From assembly GCA_021464415.1 (NCBI GenBank), contig CM038469.1, forward strand, positions 15,912,501-15,976,500: a DNA stretch of 64,000 bases, read 5' to 3'. Position numbers and translations under genes: made by a program. How positions within the stretch are numbered: position 1 is the stretch's first letter; every line of letters starts with the position of its first letter. This stretch comes from Lonicera japonica. Taxonomy: Eukaryota; Streptophyta; Magnoliopsida; Dipsacales; Caprifoliaceae. Shown here one piece after another: positions 12,228-24,779 of this stretch. The notes under the pieces were generated by a model. It was not told the origin of the DNA. It searched no databases and saw nothing but the letters and a program-made list of their open reading frames with translations.

Positions 12228-13433
12228 AATATGTCTGCCAACAAATTTACTACTTCACCTTTGACAATTTCTTTTTTTTAATATTATTATATAATAAAAA
12301 TAAAACTACTACCAATAATTTGATTACTAAGCTTATTGTGGTGCAAATATATCTGATCGAAAACGAATATTATGCATTTAATTGGCGCAAAAGAGAAAGT
12401 TAGGTGTTCTCTAGAATTAGGAGAGATCTGAATAAGATCTTTTGTGAACACAACATAAAAAGAAGTAATTTTGCTTACTATTAAAAGTGTTTAGACCCAC
12501 ACAATGTGCAAGTATTATTTAAAAAAATAAATATTATTTAACAAATTTCAAACACAAAAAATAAATTTACAGCAGATGCTTAGGTAAACATAAATGCATT
12601 TTTTGCAACTGACAAAAAATGAAAAGTAAAAAAATCTTCTAGTTTTAACACTAAATAAATAAATGATAATAAAAATGGCTAAAATAACTTTTCTTTGGCA
12701 TTTTTGACTTTTTTTCCCCATATTTTCTAACATGGTTCTAGAAAAAGTAAAATGCATGAGCATTCAAAACACAATACAGTAAAGTAACATATCACACCAA
12801 AGCATTTTGATTAAATACTATGCAACAAAATCGTACTTCATTTAGAAATACAAAAACATTCTCATGTGACTTAATGATTCGAGAAGTCTTCAATTCGAAA
12901 GCAAAATTCATAGAATTTGTTTTTTATAAAAATTCTCTTGAGATCAAATATAACTATAAATCTGACGATGACCCTCATGGCATTACCAACCTATATAATA
13001 TATATTTGATTTGGGTTAGGCATTCCAACAATATATAATTATTGAGCAATATTAGACGGAAAAGGTAATCAAATGAAATGGACCACTCAACATATATTTG
13101 GCTTCTTACATTCGTTTTACATTGTTTATAGAGAAAAATAGAGCTTATTAGGGTGACAACATGTGAGAGAAATTAGGTAGATGTGAAATAATCAAACAAT
13201 ATTAATGTAACAAAATAATTAATTTAAATGGTTACAAAAACAAAGAGACGGAACATAGGAGAGAAGTGGTGATTACAATAGTGAAAATAATAGGTTACAA
13301 AATGAAAGAAAGATGAAAACACCGTTACAACAAAAGAATAAATTAAGTGGGAAAGTAAAGATGAAAAAAGAGAAAATTAAATTTTTAAAACTCAATTTAG
13401 ATTATTTATAGCATTACTGAGTTGTCTAGTTTA
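12228..13433. other. AT-rich intergenic DNA
   Basis: I see no conserved coding segment, RNA gene or complete transposable element here. Confidence 0.4.
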
Positions 13434-13804
13434 TGAGAGTATCTCCAATAGGCTCTTCAAAAGATTAAACTGTAAATTAATTAAAGATCCATGTCAGCAA
13501 AATCCACTCCAACAGAAGTAGCAAAATGGAATCTCCAATTTGAAGAGTCTTTCTCACTCTTCAAATATGAAGAGTGATGAAAGAGCTCTTCAAACATACT
13601 TTTTAATATTTTATTAATGAAACTTCGTGATAATTTAAAATGACATTATTGGAGGAAACTTGTATGTACATTAATTAAGAAATTAAAAATTAAAATAACA
13701 ATATATATTTGAAGAGGTTATTGGAGATGCTCTTCAAAGTGCCACATAGATTAACAAAATTATTTTTGTAGAGTCATTTTTAAAGAGGTTATTGGAGATG
13801 CTCT
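13434..13804. mobile_element. MITE with GAGNATCTCCAATA-type ends
   Basis: The left end (GAGTATCTCCAATAGGCTCTTC, from about 13437) matches the reverse complement of the right end (AGAGCATCTCCAATAACCTC, ending 13804). The right-end block is also present as a second internal copy near 13712-13735. TTA (left) and TAA (right) flanks would fit a Harbinger-type target but do not match exactly. Confidence 0.55.
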
Positions 13805-15149
13805 AAGGATTTCACATCATGAATAACAAAATTAAGCATTGTCCCCAAAGTATAAATAATATTTATTACTTTATGTACAACCATTAATTGCCACAATAAA
13901 AATAACTTTTTGTGATGAACGTGTTGTGTAAGTCCAAAACAAATTTGTCACTAAAAAATGATGTGATTATGTTATAAAATAGTATCACCAAATACTTTGT
14001 GCTGCTATAAGTATTATTGTGAAAATGAATATTTAACGGTGACTTATGAGAAAACAAATCGCCAGTAAAATATAGTAGCAAAAATATTCAAATCAAAACA
14101 CTAATTTTTTTTATACCACAAGTTACATATATAGGGGATGATATAGGCACCCGATAAATTTTGAATCAAAACACCATAACTTCAAAAAAAAAAAAGGTAA
14201 ATATAGAGGCAAACAAATACCAATCCAAGGTGTCAAGACTACAAAATATCAATTTTGACTACCCCTCACAACCGACCGGCAGTGGGTTTGAAATAGATCT
14301 TTTTAAGAGACGGTTGACAGAAAATAACCGAATTATTTAATTAAGCAACCTATTACTCAAGTTCTTAATTAGATCTTTTAAAAAAGATAAAAGTAAAAAA
14401 TTCAAGCGAAGCAAGTTTTTATTGATAAAATTTTGAGTGTTCTTTCTTCGTTTTTTAATTTAAATTTTTATTTTATTTTTGGTATTTTGTTGATTGAATA
14501 AAGTGGTTGCTAAGGGCACCTTAAAAGATATAGATCGCATTGGCCAATTGATTAGGTCTTGTGCTTAATTATTAATTAGTTTGTATTTAGCATGTTACTC
14601 TTCCATTTTAGTAATAGACTTCATACTTAATTTTTACTCTTTTTCTTTTTTTGAAAAAAATAAAAGAGTTAATTCCAAGGTACTCAATGAATACAAATAA
14701 AACATATAGCTTGTTCAAATTTAGGACATTAAAAACTTGTTTGGTTATATAAATTATTTCATTTATAATGATTTCATTGTAAATTAATAAATTGTAATTT
14801 TTTTTATTTTAACAAAAAATTGTGGTGTGATTTTTTCATTATGAACTTGTATGATATTTATAAGTTATGTAACTAATTTCAAACAATGTCTTTATATTTT
14901 CTTATTTAATGTCTTAAGTATTACCTTAAGTTTATAACTTCATATACTTGTTCATTTTGCAACTAAATGCTCAAATTACATAATTCGTGAATTAAATAAT
15001 TTTAAATTATCTAATTCATAAATTGGAAGATAATAAAACGGGCTCTAAATATGGCAAGAGAAACTCTTAATTTAAAACATTTCAAAATATGATGGTAGAC
15101 TACATTTGGGATTTAGAGAGTATTGTTTTTTAAGCTATGAAAAACAAAC
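13805..15149. other. AT-rich intergenic DNA
   Basis: No gene is recognisable. A motif near 14140 (GGATGATATAGGCACCC) resembles the terminal motif of the MITE at 19174-19411, so a related fragment may be present. Confidence 0.35.
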
Positions 15150-15366
15150 TTTAACTATTCTCATCGACTCAAATTAAGAGCACTTGGTTTATTTTGGGGA
15201 CTCCACAAATTTATAGCCTAATTTCCTGTGATACATAATTAGCATACTGAAATTGACCATAATAAATAAGTATTATTATCAATTCAAGTTAATGTTTCTC
15301 TTATGAGGTGCAAATTTATGAGTGCTTGCATAGAACTTTTAATTTGGGACTGTTAGAGTATTATAT
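15150..15366. mobile_element. Stowaway-like MITE, degenerate
   Basis: The left end (CGACTCAAATTAAGAGCAC, about 15165) and the reverse complement of the right end (CAGTCCCAAATTAAAAGTTC, about 15335-15355) form imperfect inverted repeats of the Stowaway pattern (CCGTCCCAAATTAAGAG). The boundaries are approximate. Related single ends occur near 820, 27800 and 31915. Confidence 0.35.
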
Positions 15367-15909
15367 TTATAGAAAATAATAATAATAGACAATATATATA
15401 TGGTGCTTTTAATAAAGGACACTCATTTGAATTTATTAATTTGCATGACAAAATATTAATTATTTTTTTATTTTAATTAATTAAATTGAATTCCAATAGT
15501 ACCATTCTTAAAGATAAATACAAGAAAATATATATACAATTAAATTCAAAATCAAATCAATAGTATTACATTCAAACCAATTTAAACAACTAAAATTAAG
15601 CTATATCAATAACTTACGTAATATGTTCTAAGAAAATCAAATTTCATAATTAAAGTGCAGAGAGAAAGGGAGGGAATTGTAATTAATCAAGTTCCAAGTA
15701 AGATCCATTCTTAATTTGGTATTGGTAGTAGTGGACCAGTGACTCCGAAGGTATGTATTGAGGACATGTGTGGCTTTTTTGAAAGTTGATTCTCTGGATC
15801 AACTCCCCTTTATTTTGTAGGGTAAGGACTTCACCTTTGGCTCCAGCTCAATCTCCATTTCTTCTCTCTCTAATTCTTCTCTCTAATTTTCTCTCTAAAA
15901 TCCAACTCT

Positions 15910-16098
15910 CTTTCTCTCTCAATATCTATATGCATATATTCTGTTGTTTCTTTCCTCCAATACAAGCAATCATTTGGTTGGGTGTTTGGCTAAAATTTTA
16001 GTTTCTCTCTATATCTATATGCGTATATTTTGTTGTGTCATTCCTTCAATAAAAGCAAACCTTTGGTTTTGGTGTTCGACTAGAAATTTAGTTTCCGA
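15910..16098. repeat. Two-copy tandem duplication (about 90 bp)
   Basis: Two diverged copies share CTCTCTCAATATCTATATGC/CTCTCTATATCTATATGC, TATTCTGTTG/TATTTTGTTG and AATTTTAGTTT/AATTTAGTTT. They follow a CT-rich leader (15850-15930). Open frames across them look like chance products of the repeat. Confidence 0.65.
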
Positions 16099-16230
16099 CA
16101 AAGATAGGGGAACTTTCATATTTAACTTGGCCTTCATGGCAACCTCCATATCCGCAAGTCTATCGAAATGAATTTGTTTCAATCAAATAATATTATATAT
16201 AAGGTGCAATGCTTATCCCTATTTTATATT

Positions 16231-16458
16231 ATGTCTGCTAGAAAATAAAAAAAAAATGAAAATGAAAAAGAAAAAGAAAAAAAGTATCTTATTATATATG
16301 CTAGAAAATTGAAAAAAAATATAACTTAATATGTCTAGTAGAAAATTAGTTAGAAGAACATAACTTAATATATCTGCTAGAAAATTAATTAGAATAATAT
16401 AATTTAATATGTCTGCTAGAAAATTAATTATAAGAACATAACTTAAGATGTCTGCTTG
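16231..16458. repeat. Imperfect tandem repeat, about 40 bp unit
   Basis: The core TGTCTGCTAGAAAATTAATT recurs with variation near 16232, 16297, 16331, 16371, 16411 and 16449. The later copies are about 40 bp apart and separated by AGAACATAACTTAA-like sequence. Confidence 0.7.
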
Positions 16459-19173
16459 CTATTATGAAAGAATTGTGATTCAGATATATTTGTAACTTCG
16501 GTCTCATATTATATTTGATTAGTTTAAAACATTTACATTCTTTAACATTTTCGAATAATTATAGTATTTATCTTCTTGTTTGAATTTATCATATGTTTGA
16601 ATTGGTTTGAATTTATTTTTATTAATTTAATTTAGACTTTATTTGCATATTTATTTTCTTGTATTTATCTTTAAAAAATGTAGTATTAGAATTCAACTTA
16701 ATTAATTGAAATAATATAATTATTAATATCCTTTACGACATGTTGGCAGATGCAAAAGTAAAAGCATCTCTTCATGTTCGAACCTTATTTCAGACAGTTT
16801 CAAATTCCTTTAAAAGCATAAATTCAAATATCCTTTACGATACAATTAAGAAGGAAAAGTTCACTTCATTTGTGATAAATTTCATCGGAGTTTTATCTTT
16901 GTTTTTGAGTAGTGTTAATTGTAACACCAATCACATTAAAAAAAAAGCAGATTAAATTTATAGCTCTGTCAATTTACTTAAATAGTGCCATGCACATTAA
17001 ATTATAAAATAAAATAAAAAATTATAGCAATAAAGTTAGTCTAACTTTATCTAGCTTTTTTATTTTATTAGAAAAAAATTTACAAAAGTTGAGAGATGAT
17101 ATAAATAATAAACTTCAATTCTTCCAATAAAGCTTGGTCCCTTGTTTGATAAGGTCAGAAGTAGTAATGTTTTTTGCTCTTTTTGATAACATGTTTGAAT
17201 GGTGGGATGCAGATCAAGTTGTGTGCGATATTATATATATAGAGTAAATTTTTAGTACATATCGGTCGATTCAAATTAGATTTTTTAACGAGAAAAGTTT
17301 AGTCCATGTGAATTTATGCACTTAATTTTTTTTGTATGTATGTTGTTACATTTATACTTTCTTCTTTTTCTTTGTATTTATTACTCACACCAAAGTTGTA
17401 AACTAAAAACAATAAAAAAAATCATTTTTAATGTGAAAGAAAATGAATTGTAACAATTGTTTGCGCCAGTTTGGTATAGAAACGAGGAAAATTTGTTAAT
17501 TTAATTTGTATTGTGTAATTAATTTGTATGTAAATGTGAAAAATAATATAGAAATAAATTACATCTATTTGTCATTCTTGTTACTAATTAAATATATTGT
17601 GTTATATTTTCCTTTCAAACCAAATACTAGTTATATTTAGTTATTTTCAAGAATAAACTACTATAATGGTTCTTAAACTATTTATTTAGTTTCACTTTAA
17701 CCTTTAAACTAAACAAATACCTCATTTAATTAGGTGCTTAAACTATTAACCACATCTCACTTTGGCCCTTCCGTCTAATTTCTCCTTTAAGTTGGATAGA
17801 ATTAAGGGTAAAATTGTTATTTCAATTAGATATTTTTAAAAAATAATCAGGTTAGTTTAAGGGCATTAGGCTAGTTTACTCAATTTACAAGTAATCAAAC
17901 AAAATGTAAGATTAACAAACAATTTGTTGCCGCATAATTAAGAAAGGGTTACTGAAATTTTAATTTTGAACATTCTAATAAATATTGGAGTTTCTTATAA
18001 TTTATAGCATAGGACGTATTGCTATTTTTGTTTAACTAAAATAGTGTGTTGTTTCTATTAAAGATATTGTTTTAAATCTCATCTACATACTTTGAAAACG
18101 AAATTAATATACACAGGATTATAAGGTTGCGTTCTTTTGACAATATTTACAAATTATGAAAATTGATAAATTTGTGGATTTTGAAATTGGTGGTTTTAAA
18201 ATCTCATAATTTTTAATTTATTTATTCTTTTAGTGTTTCATGATTTTATAAATTGTTTTCTTAAATATAAAAATAGTAGAAGTTGAATTTAAAATTAGTG
18301 TTTCAAGATTTGAAGAGTTAAAATTGGTGTGATTTGATGAGTGAAATTGGAGGAGCGAGAACAATATAGAGTTTTATTGAAGTTGGAATTTTAAATTCTT
18401 CAAATAACCAATTTTATGGAATTATAAAATACCCGATTTGTAAATTTCAAAATATCACAAAATTTCAAAATCTCAACAAAACAGATATTTTAAATGTATA
18501 AATCACAGAAATCTTCAAATCCAAACCCTAAATCGCTTAAAAAGAAAACACCCGAGAGGATAACCCACATCTTTTAAATACCAACAAGGGTTCCATATTT
18601 TAGGCCCAATTTCATTCAAATCAAAATAATCAACCTCATTTTTTATTTTTTATGACCAAACCATTATTTGCATAAATTAGGGACTGAATTTTGAAATGAA
18701 CTATCAAAATAATAAGTTGACAGAGTTAAGAAATACTTATGAGCACAATTAACGTTTTTTTATCTCCTTTTCAAAAAAATTTGTGACTATTACTAGTTTA
18801 AATTGTATAACTGTCCACTATTTATATGAGTGAGTAGGATTCGAATCACGTATTTGATTAATCCCTTCAAGATGGTGATCATGCAGGTATCGTGAATTTA
18901 GATTAAAAATAAATTTTCAAAGAATAGTTCGAGGGTGATTAGGTAGTGCTATATGGTGGAACTAGCTCTATAGCAGGGGTGATGCAAGCTCAAACTCCGT
19001 TAAAGCAATTTCAAAAATCCCTTTAAATAATAATGTGATTGAGAAGAGCTACTCCCATTACAATTTCCTACTTAGATTTCAGCTCTACTTCTTAATTAGA
19101 GTTTTAGGGGACAAAAAACATTGTTTAAGAGAGCAATTAATTATTTTGTTGTTCATTCTTGACTAAACTAAAA
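16459..19173. other. AT-rich intergenic DNA
   Basis: No recognisable gene. Two stretches look like old repeats: 17650-17880 (a CACTTTAACC/CACTTTGGCC type motif) and 18125-18480, whose ends carry partly inverted AAATTTGT/ACAAATT-type motifs. A tRNA-like patch near 18935-19010 may be a SINE relic. None is firm. Confidence 0.3.
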
Positions 19174-19411
19174 GGGTGGAGATATTGGCACCCTTAATAT
19201 CTTTTGGAAAGACTCACTTTTCATTTGGTTATTGACAACCGAATAAAGTGTTTATTACTCGATTGTGAAGGATTAAGTATAAACTTGATAAATATAGGCT
19301 TATACTTGGCTCTTAAGAACTAAGTAATAGACATCTTACTTAGTTACGAAGGAACGAACGAAAGTGAGAATGTTACTAAGTATTTTTTAGAGTGTGTCAA
19401 TATCTCCACCC
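19174..19411. mobile_element. 238-bp MITE with long inverted ends
   Basis: The left end starts GGGTGGAGATATTGGCACCC. The right end, reverse-complemented, starts GGGTGGAGATATTGACACAC. The flanks share seven bases exactly (ACTAAAA at 19167-19173 and 19414-19420), and the 9-mers match at 7 of 9 positions, compatible with a Mutator-type 9-bp duplication. No coding content. Confidence 0.7.
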
Positions 19412-20024
19412 TGACTAAAATAGCCTCATTGATTGCCCCCAGAGAGTGATAGAGTAATTTGTGTATGAGTGAACGATGGTTTTACATTATATTTCGATGT
19501 ACTACTCAAATTTGATATTTACATACTATAGAGTCTATTTGATAAAAAGTAATTAAAAACACTACATAATTTTTTTACGAGAACTGAGAAGTTAAGAAAA
19601 TGAAATAATGATTTGGTGACATGTCCATCTTTTCCTTAAATTACATGCAAAAAAATTCTTGCTGACCACAGAAACAAAATATTTTCATAGAAAACTCATA
19701 AAGCATGAATGACATAAATTCTAATACCAATTGTTTTAAGTCGGAATTTGAAGCATAACGTCTCATATCACATAATTTTAAACAGTCAAAATTTAGAAAA
19801 TTTACCGGGTGTAAAATTTTAGATTCTTTGCCAATTTTACTAAAGGACGGACTTCCATTTTTCTACTCTCCAAATTCTAACTTTTGTTCAAATTTTATTT
19901 TTTTTAATTTTTTTCATCCAAACACAAGGTCAATGAATTGATAAGTTGTTTTGTAATTATTTTTTGAGGGGGGAAATGTTAAGTATTGTGTATTTGTTTG
20001 TTAATTACTGAATTTACTTTACAG

Positions 20025-20195
20025 AAATTGGGCCTTTAAGTGTGAACTGTATTAAAAATAACTTCCTCTTAGGAATTGGCCCAATTTAGTTATAATAGTC
20101 GGGAAAAGAGGAAAATGTTCGTTTGCAAAAGGAAAAAAAATTGAACTGAAACCACACTTTTCTAGGGTTTTGGAAGGCAACTCTTATATAAACCT
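20025..20195 (+). promoter_or_regulatory. Candidate promoter with site II, telo-box-like motif and TATA box
   Basis: A TGGGCC motif (20029-20034) and its inverse GGCCCA (20078-20083) precede a telo-box-like AGGGTTTT (20165-20172) and a TATA box TTATATAAA (20184-20192). A second AGGGTTT lies at 20264-20270. In plants, site II plus telo-box combinations are known from promoters of ribosomal-protein and snoRNA genes. The start would be about 20215-20225. Transcription is inferred, not shown. Confidence 0.5.
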
Positions 20196-20638
20196 GTCAC
20201 CATCTCACGATATTAGGCTTCAACTTCATACGTTGTGAAAATTCTCTCTGCGCCTTCGCAATTAGGGTTTATCTTTACCAACTCCATAAATCTCTATGTG
20301 GATTCATTCATATACACAGTTCTTATACAGATTATATTTTGCAGGTAGCACCCCGGGCTTCTCTGAAAAATTTGATGAGGAAGAAAGCCCCATTGCTCGT
20401 GCTAGAACGACACCGTTAAGTGTTGCAGATATGCCTTGTTGTACCTCTTTTTTACGGCTGAGCTGTGTCAATTTAACGGGTACATAACTTTAATTCACAA
20501 TTTTATGTTTATCTGGTCGTGTTTTGTGATTTCTGGAACAATGTTCAATTTTTGGTGGTGATGTTTAAACATACAGCTTCAACGTCAGTTCTGCTTCAGA
20601 AAATTCGTGATAGATAGAGCTGTTATATACTAACTAAT

Positions 20639-20742
20639 ATATTAATTTTGGTTTATTGTTTAGATTATGTAGTTAGTATTACTAACAAATATATTAATTT
20701 TGGTTTATTGTTTAGATTATGTAGTTAGTATTACAGAAAAGG
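20639..20742. repeat. 52-bp tandem duplication
   Basis: Two adjacent, nearly identical copies start ATATTAATTTTGGTTTATTG at 20639 and 20691. They lie just upstream of the first hairpin element. Confidence 0.8.
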
Positions 20743-20792
20743 TTAGTGTTAATTTGGATTGTGATGATTGTTTTCTGTAATTGCTGCGCTGC

Positions 20793-20908
20793 TAATGATG
20801 ATATAATCCGTTTGTATGAGGTGTAGTGTATCTGAGACCCTGTTTTACAGGGAGAACCCCTTGGTGAAGCTACATTCCACTTGATATTATTGGATTTATA
20901 TTCTGAGG
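20793..20908 (+). ncRNA. Candidate C/D-type or hairpin ncRNA, copy 1
   Basis: A box C-like ATGATGA (20795-20801) and a box D-like CTGA (20903-20906) bound the element. Between them the arms pair colinearly: AATCC with GGATT, AGTGTA with TACATT (one G-U), and CCCTGT with ACAGGG. The strongly conserved core runs from GAGGTGTAGTGTA to TTGGTGAAGCTACATT. I do not recognise the RNA or its guide target. It could also be a miRNA-like precursor or a repeat. Confidence 0.4.
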
Positions 20909-20967
20909 TGAAAATCTGATTTTTGATTATACCTTTTTTTTCCATATGTTTGTCTTGTTTAATTATT

Positions 20968-21082
20968 GCCAGTGATGATACAATCCATCAGTATGAGGTG
21001 TAATGTATCCAAGACCCTGTTTACAGGGAGAACCCCTTGGTGAAACTACATTCCATTTGATATTACTGGATTTTACTGAGGC
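20968..21082 (+). ncRNA. Candidate C/D-type or hairpin ncRNA, copy 2
   Basis: This is the best formed copy. Box C-like GTGATGA (20972-20978) and CTGA (21076-21079) are bracketed by GCC (20968-20970) and GGC (21080-21082), which could form a short terminal stem. The interior folds as a long imperfect hairpin with five colinear paired blocks, including AATGTA/TACATT, CCAAG/CTTGG and CCCTGT/ACAGGG. It lies about 65 bp downstream of copy 1. Confidence 0.45.
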
Positions 21083-21458
21083 TAAATTAGAAATATAGGT
21101 GGTTCGTTTTTGCCTTGTCGGTTTTATCATATGATTTGCATCTCTTTCTAATTATATATAATTGCTTGTTTGGTTTGTATTTTGGTTGGTTTTTGAAATT
21201 TAGTATATTCACACTAAAATCCTAAAATTATTATCTTAGGATCAAAGAACAAACAAAAACTTGAAATCAATAGAGTATCAAGTGTTAACAACAATCATTT
21301 CTTATTATTGTGATTGAATTCAATATTTCAGAAAAAAAATATTAGGCTCTTAATTTGGAATTGGGGTATTATGATTATTTTTGCACTGTGGTTTTTACTT
21401 TATATAATCATTTTTGAGAAATTTGGGGTTATCTAAGCATTGATCGTATCCTAGCTGG

Positions 21459-21564
21459 TATGATTATGTAATTGTCAATGAGGTGTAGTGAATCCAAGAC
21501 CCTTAACAGGGAGAACCCCTTGGTGAAGCTACATTTCATTTGATATTATTGACTTTGACTGAGG
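21459..21564 (+). ncRNA. Candidate C/D-type or hairpin ncRNA, copy 3
   Basis: The core (GAGGTGTAGTG, CCAAGACCCTTAACAGGGAG, CCCCTTGGTGAAGCTACATT) is conserved. The box C position has decayed to TGATTA (21461-21466), while CTGA is present (21559-21562). It lies about 380 bp after copy 2. The weaker terminal box suggests either relaxed function or that the inner hairpin, not the boxes, is what is conserved. Confidence 0.35.
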
Positions 21565-21599
21565 TGAAAAGTTTGGTTGAATTCTGAATACCTTGATTG

Positions 21600-23604
21600 T
21601 ACAGACATACTACATACTGCTTTCAACTTACTAATCAATGATGAAAAACATGAGTTTCTATTGTGGATAGATGTTTGCACACGTGATATGCATGCGATTC
21701 AAATATAAGTTACAATAATTTGCGGTTTAGTGGTTGAAGATATCTCAATAGCAAGAGTTTGAATGACAGTACTTATGCCGAAATATTAAAAAGTTTTGTG
21801 AACTTGCTGTCATAATTGGAAACTTAAAAACTTATTGCCACTTAAAATCGACAATTACTTTCTGGCTTTCTATAAAAGTAGATGGTAGATATTATTTGAT
21901 CCATTAATTATGTTTAGAAATGAAAGTGAACTCTTATTATGATAGATGTTCAAGTTTGGGCCTGGGTTACTTTATATAAAACGTATTAATTTTTATATAT
22001 GATATATTTATGGTGAATAACTTCTGCAATATTGCGAAGAATGAAATTCAGAGGGAGCAATCCAATGGTAGCAACCAACTTTAAAGAGATTATTATGTAC
22101 TTGATTTTTGGATTTAATTTATATTTTGTGGATGTGTGTAAGAATTATTTTGAAAATTTTACAAGGTAATACCAATTGTTATTCCCGAAACAGATTTTTT
22201 TTGTTTTGCTTAGGGGTAGATCGGGTAAATGTTATGTTCAAAATATAGTGGTGTAGTAATTATTTATTTTGTAATCAAAATTATATTTAGACAATTTTGT
22301 GGTACTTTATCGCATTGTTATGTTTGGTTTGTGATTTATTTTATATATTTAGGCAACCAACAAGAATATGGTGGTATGGTAATATTTATTCTATGTTTGC
22401 CTTCGTCGAGTGTGTGGTAAAATAATGATTCATAGGGCATGTGTCTTATAAATAGAACAACAAACTTATAAATAGAGAACAACAAACGATAAACCACTGG
22501 TAGTTGTGAGGAAAAGATATACTTACTTTACTCAGTGGGGGCTCGAATTTATTAACCTTCTAATATTTATAAATATTTTAATATAATTTTTAGTGACATG
22601 TTTTTTTGTGTAATTTAAAGTATAGTTATAATGAATTTTAAAATGTTAGTCAATTTTTCTCAATGTTCTTAAATAAATATATATATATATATAACAATCA
22701 ATAAAAAACAAAAATTATATTTTTGTAAAATTTTAAAAATAGTATACTGTATACAATTGAATTAAAAAATAAATTCTAACATTTAAAAATTCCAGCAAAA
22801 TTCGTATTCGCAGTTAGAGCTTGGATTAAACGAGCAGAACCGATAGTTTAATCTAAATTTTTTATTACCTAAGAAATATGGTGGTTGAACTTTACTGTCA
22901 CATGTGATTTAATGATCTTCATGTAACATGAACAGAATAATATACTTCCATACCCCTAAATGAAGAATCTGCTTTGCTTTTTAGAACACTAATGTACCAA
23001 AAACTCACGATAAAAAACAAGTTTTGTTTTATTTATTGTGTGATGAAATTAATGCATTCTTCAAAAGATGTGAAAGTCAAATATAGATCCTGGTTAAGGA
23101 CGGTGGGAGTATTGTTTTCTTTACTGGTCCTACAACTGCCTCTTAGGTTGCTGAATTATTTAATTGGATTTAATAAGGTGGTTGAAGCACTAAGTGCCTA
23201 GGTTGGAACATTTTTTGGATTAACGTTAACAAAAAGTCCATCATGCAAATGTAACAAAGTAAAGTCGCTTATTCAAAATCAATGCCTGTTAGTATCGGAC
23301 TTTTATTTAGTCCCATTTTCCAGCAATTTACCCCAAGACTGGCATTTGAGTAAGGTGGTCCGGTGGATCTTCAGTGATAATCACAAATAAGAGTCAGTAA
23401 ATTGTTTTCAATTCCCCTATAATTCAATCAAACACAAAATGCAGAGTATTCGACATCTATGAACATTGCAGGAGTTCACTATGTAATCAATCAAGTACAA
23501 GAGGCCTTGCCGCCTTGCTCTAGCTCTCTTTATGTGCTGGAGAATTACTGTAAAAAAGTGTGAAACCCTGATATAATTCACTGTGGGACTCCTGCCCCAT
23601 ACAC
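21600..23604. other. Intergenic DNA upstream of the NDB pseudogene
   Basis: No recognisable gene. A TA microsatellite lies at about 22676-22693. The first exon of the NDB-like gene would be expected here, but I could not identify it. Disrupted sequence just before 23605 does not continue the frame. Confidence 0.3.
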
Positions 23605-24060
23605 CTCGGAACCGGGTGGGCGGGGACCAGTTTTGTAAAGGACTTGGAAATTTCATAATACGCCGTTCAAGTGGTTTTCCCTCGGAAATATTTTGCATTC
23701 ACTCCTTTGTTACCTAGTGTTACTTGTGGAACAGTTGAAGCACGAAGCATCGTAGAGCCAATTAGGAACATATTAAAAATGGTAAACTGAGCCTTCAACG
23801 TGGAAACTTCTAGTACTGCATCTGTGATTTTGTACAAATGAAAATGATACGAAAAGTTGTCCTGTTTTGGTTGTTCATATGTTTGACAATGTACCCTATG
23901 AAGAGGTTTTAGAAGAAAGTCTGATTAACTAGCAGTTAGTGTAATTTGTACTACATATTCACACACTTAACTTTTCCAGTACTGGTCCTACATTTGGCTT
24001 AGTTGACTATATTGTGGCTTTATTTGTTGCCCTTCAATTATTGTTGTATATATTACCTAG

Positions 24061-24290
24061 GAAAATATATTCATTAGATTGTGTTTAACTGCACTTCTCT
24101 TCCATGGAAAATACCTAAGATTCCATCTTTAAATTTTCAAGGAATCATTTTTCATGGTGGATTAACCTAATTTTCTCGTCCATGGAATCCAATATCCACC
24201 TTCCCAATTGATGTTTTCCGCGGAATTTTTTCCATGTAGGAATTCAATTTTTTTCCATATGTAAACCAATCAAATGCACTGTTATTTACT
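24061..24290. mobile_element. MITE-like segment, family A copy 1
   Basis: The segment shares CCATGGAAAAT-type motifs and a closing CCATATGTAAACCAATCAAATGCA with the segment ending near 26470 (CCATGTAAGTCACTCAAATGCA). The two appear to be copies of one small element. Boundaries are approximate. Confidence 0.3.
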
Positions 24291-24779
24291 TGTTTGCTGG
24301 AGAAACTTTATTAATTATCTCTTCTTCTTGTAGAGCAATGGAGAAATTCAAAAATCTTCTGTCGGTCAAATCTAGGTCAAAACTTGATCGGAAATAATGA
24401 TTTCTCTCTAGATTTTATGACTACTTGGTTATTGCAATAGGAGCACAAGCAAATACTTTCAACACCCCGGGTGTTTTGGAGCATTGCCTTTTTTCTAAAG
24501 GTAGAGTTATCCTTCTTTAATTCATTCACTACAGATTATAAAACCATGAAACATGTATTTACCGGATCTATGTTTGTTATTTTCATAAACTCGTTTGATA
24601 ATTTTTAGGAACCAAAGAGTTTGAGAAAAGGTAATTATGAAGGTTTACGGAAAAATGGATTAAGAGTTGTTCAAGAGCTGATAAACTACAACAAATGAGT
24701 ATCATGACAGCGCACTTGGCTCACCTTTTCACAAAATGCCATGCATACTGCAATTTTGTTATATTTTATTTTTAAATTT

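Noticed and set aside
14138..14535. Possible MITE related to 19174-19411
   Set aside because: The similar GGCACC-type motifs at the two ends are in direct, not inverted, orientation.
15786..16171. Two overlapping small frames after a CT-rich leader
   Set aside because: They span a two-copy tandem duplication and encode no recognisable domain.
18935..19010. Second SINE candidate
   Set aside because: Only vague tRNA-like spacing; the B-box match is poor and no A-rich tail follows.
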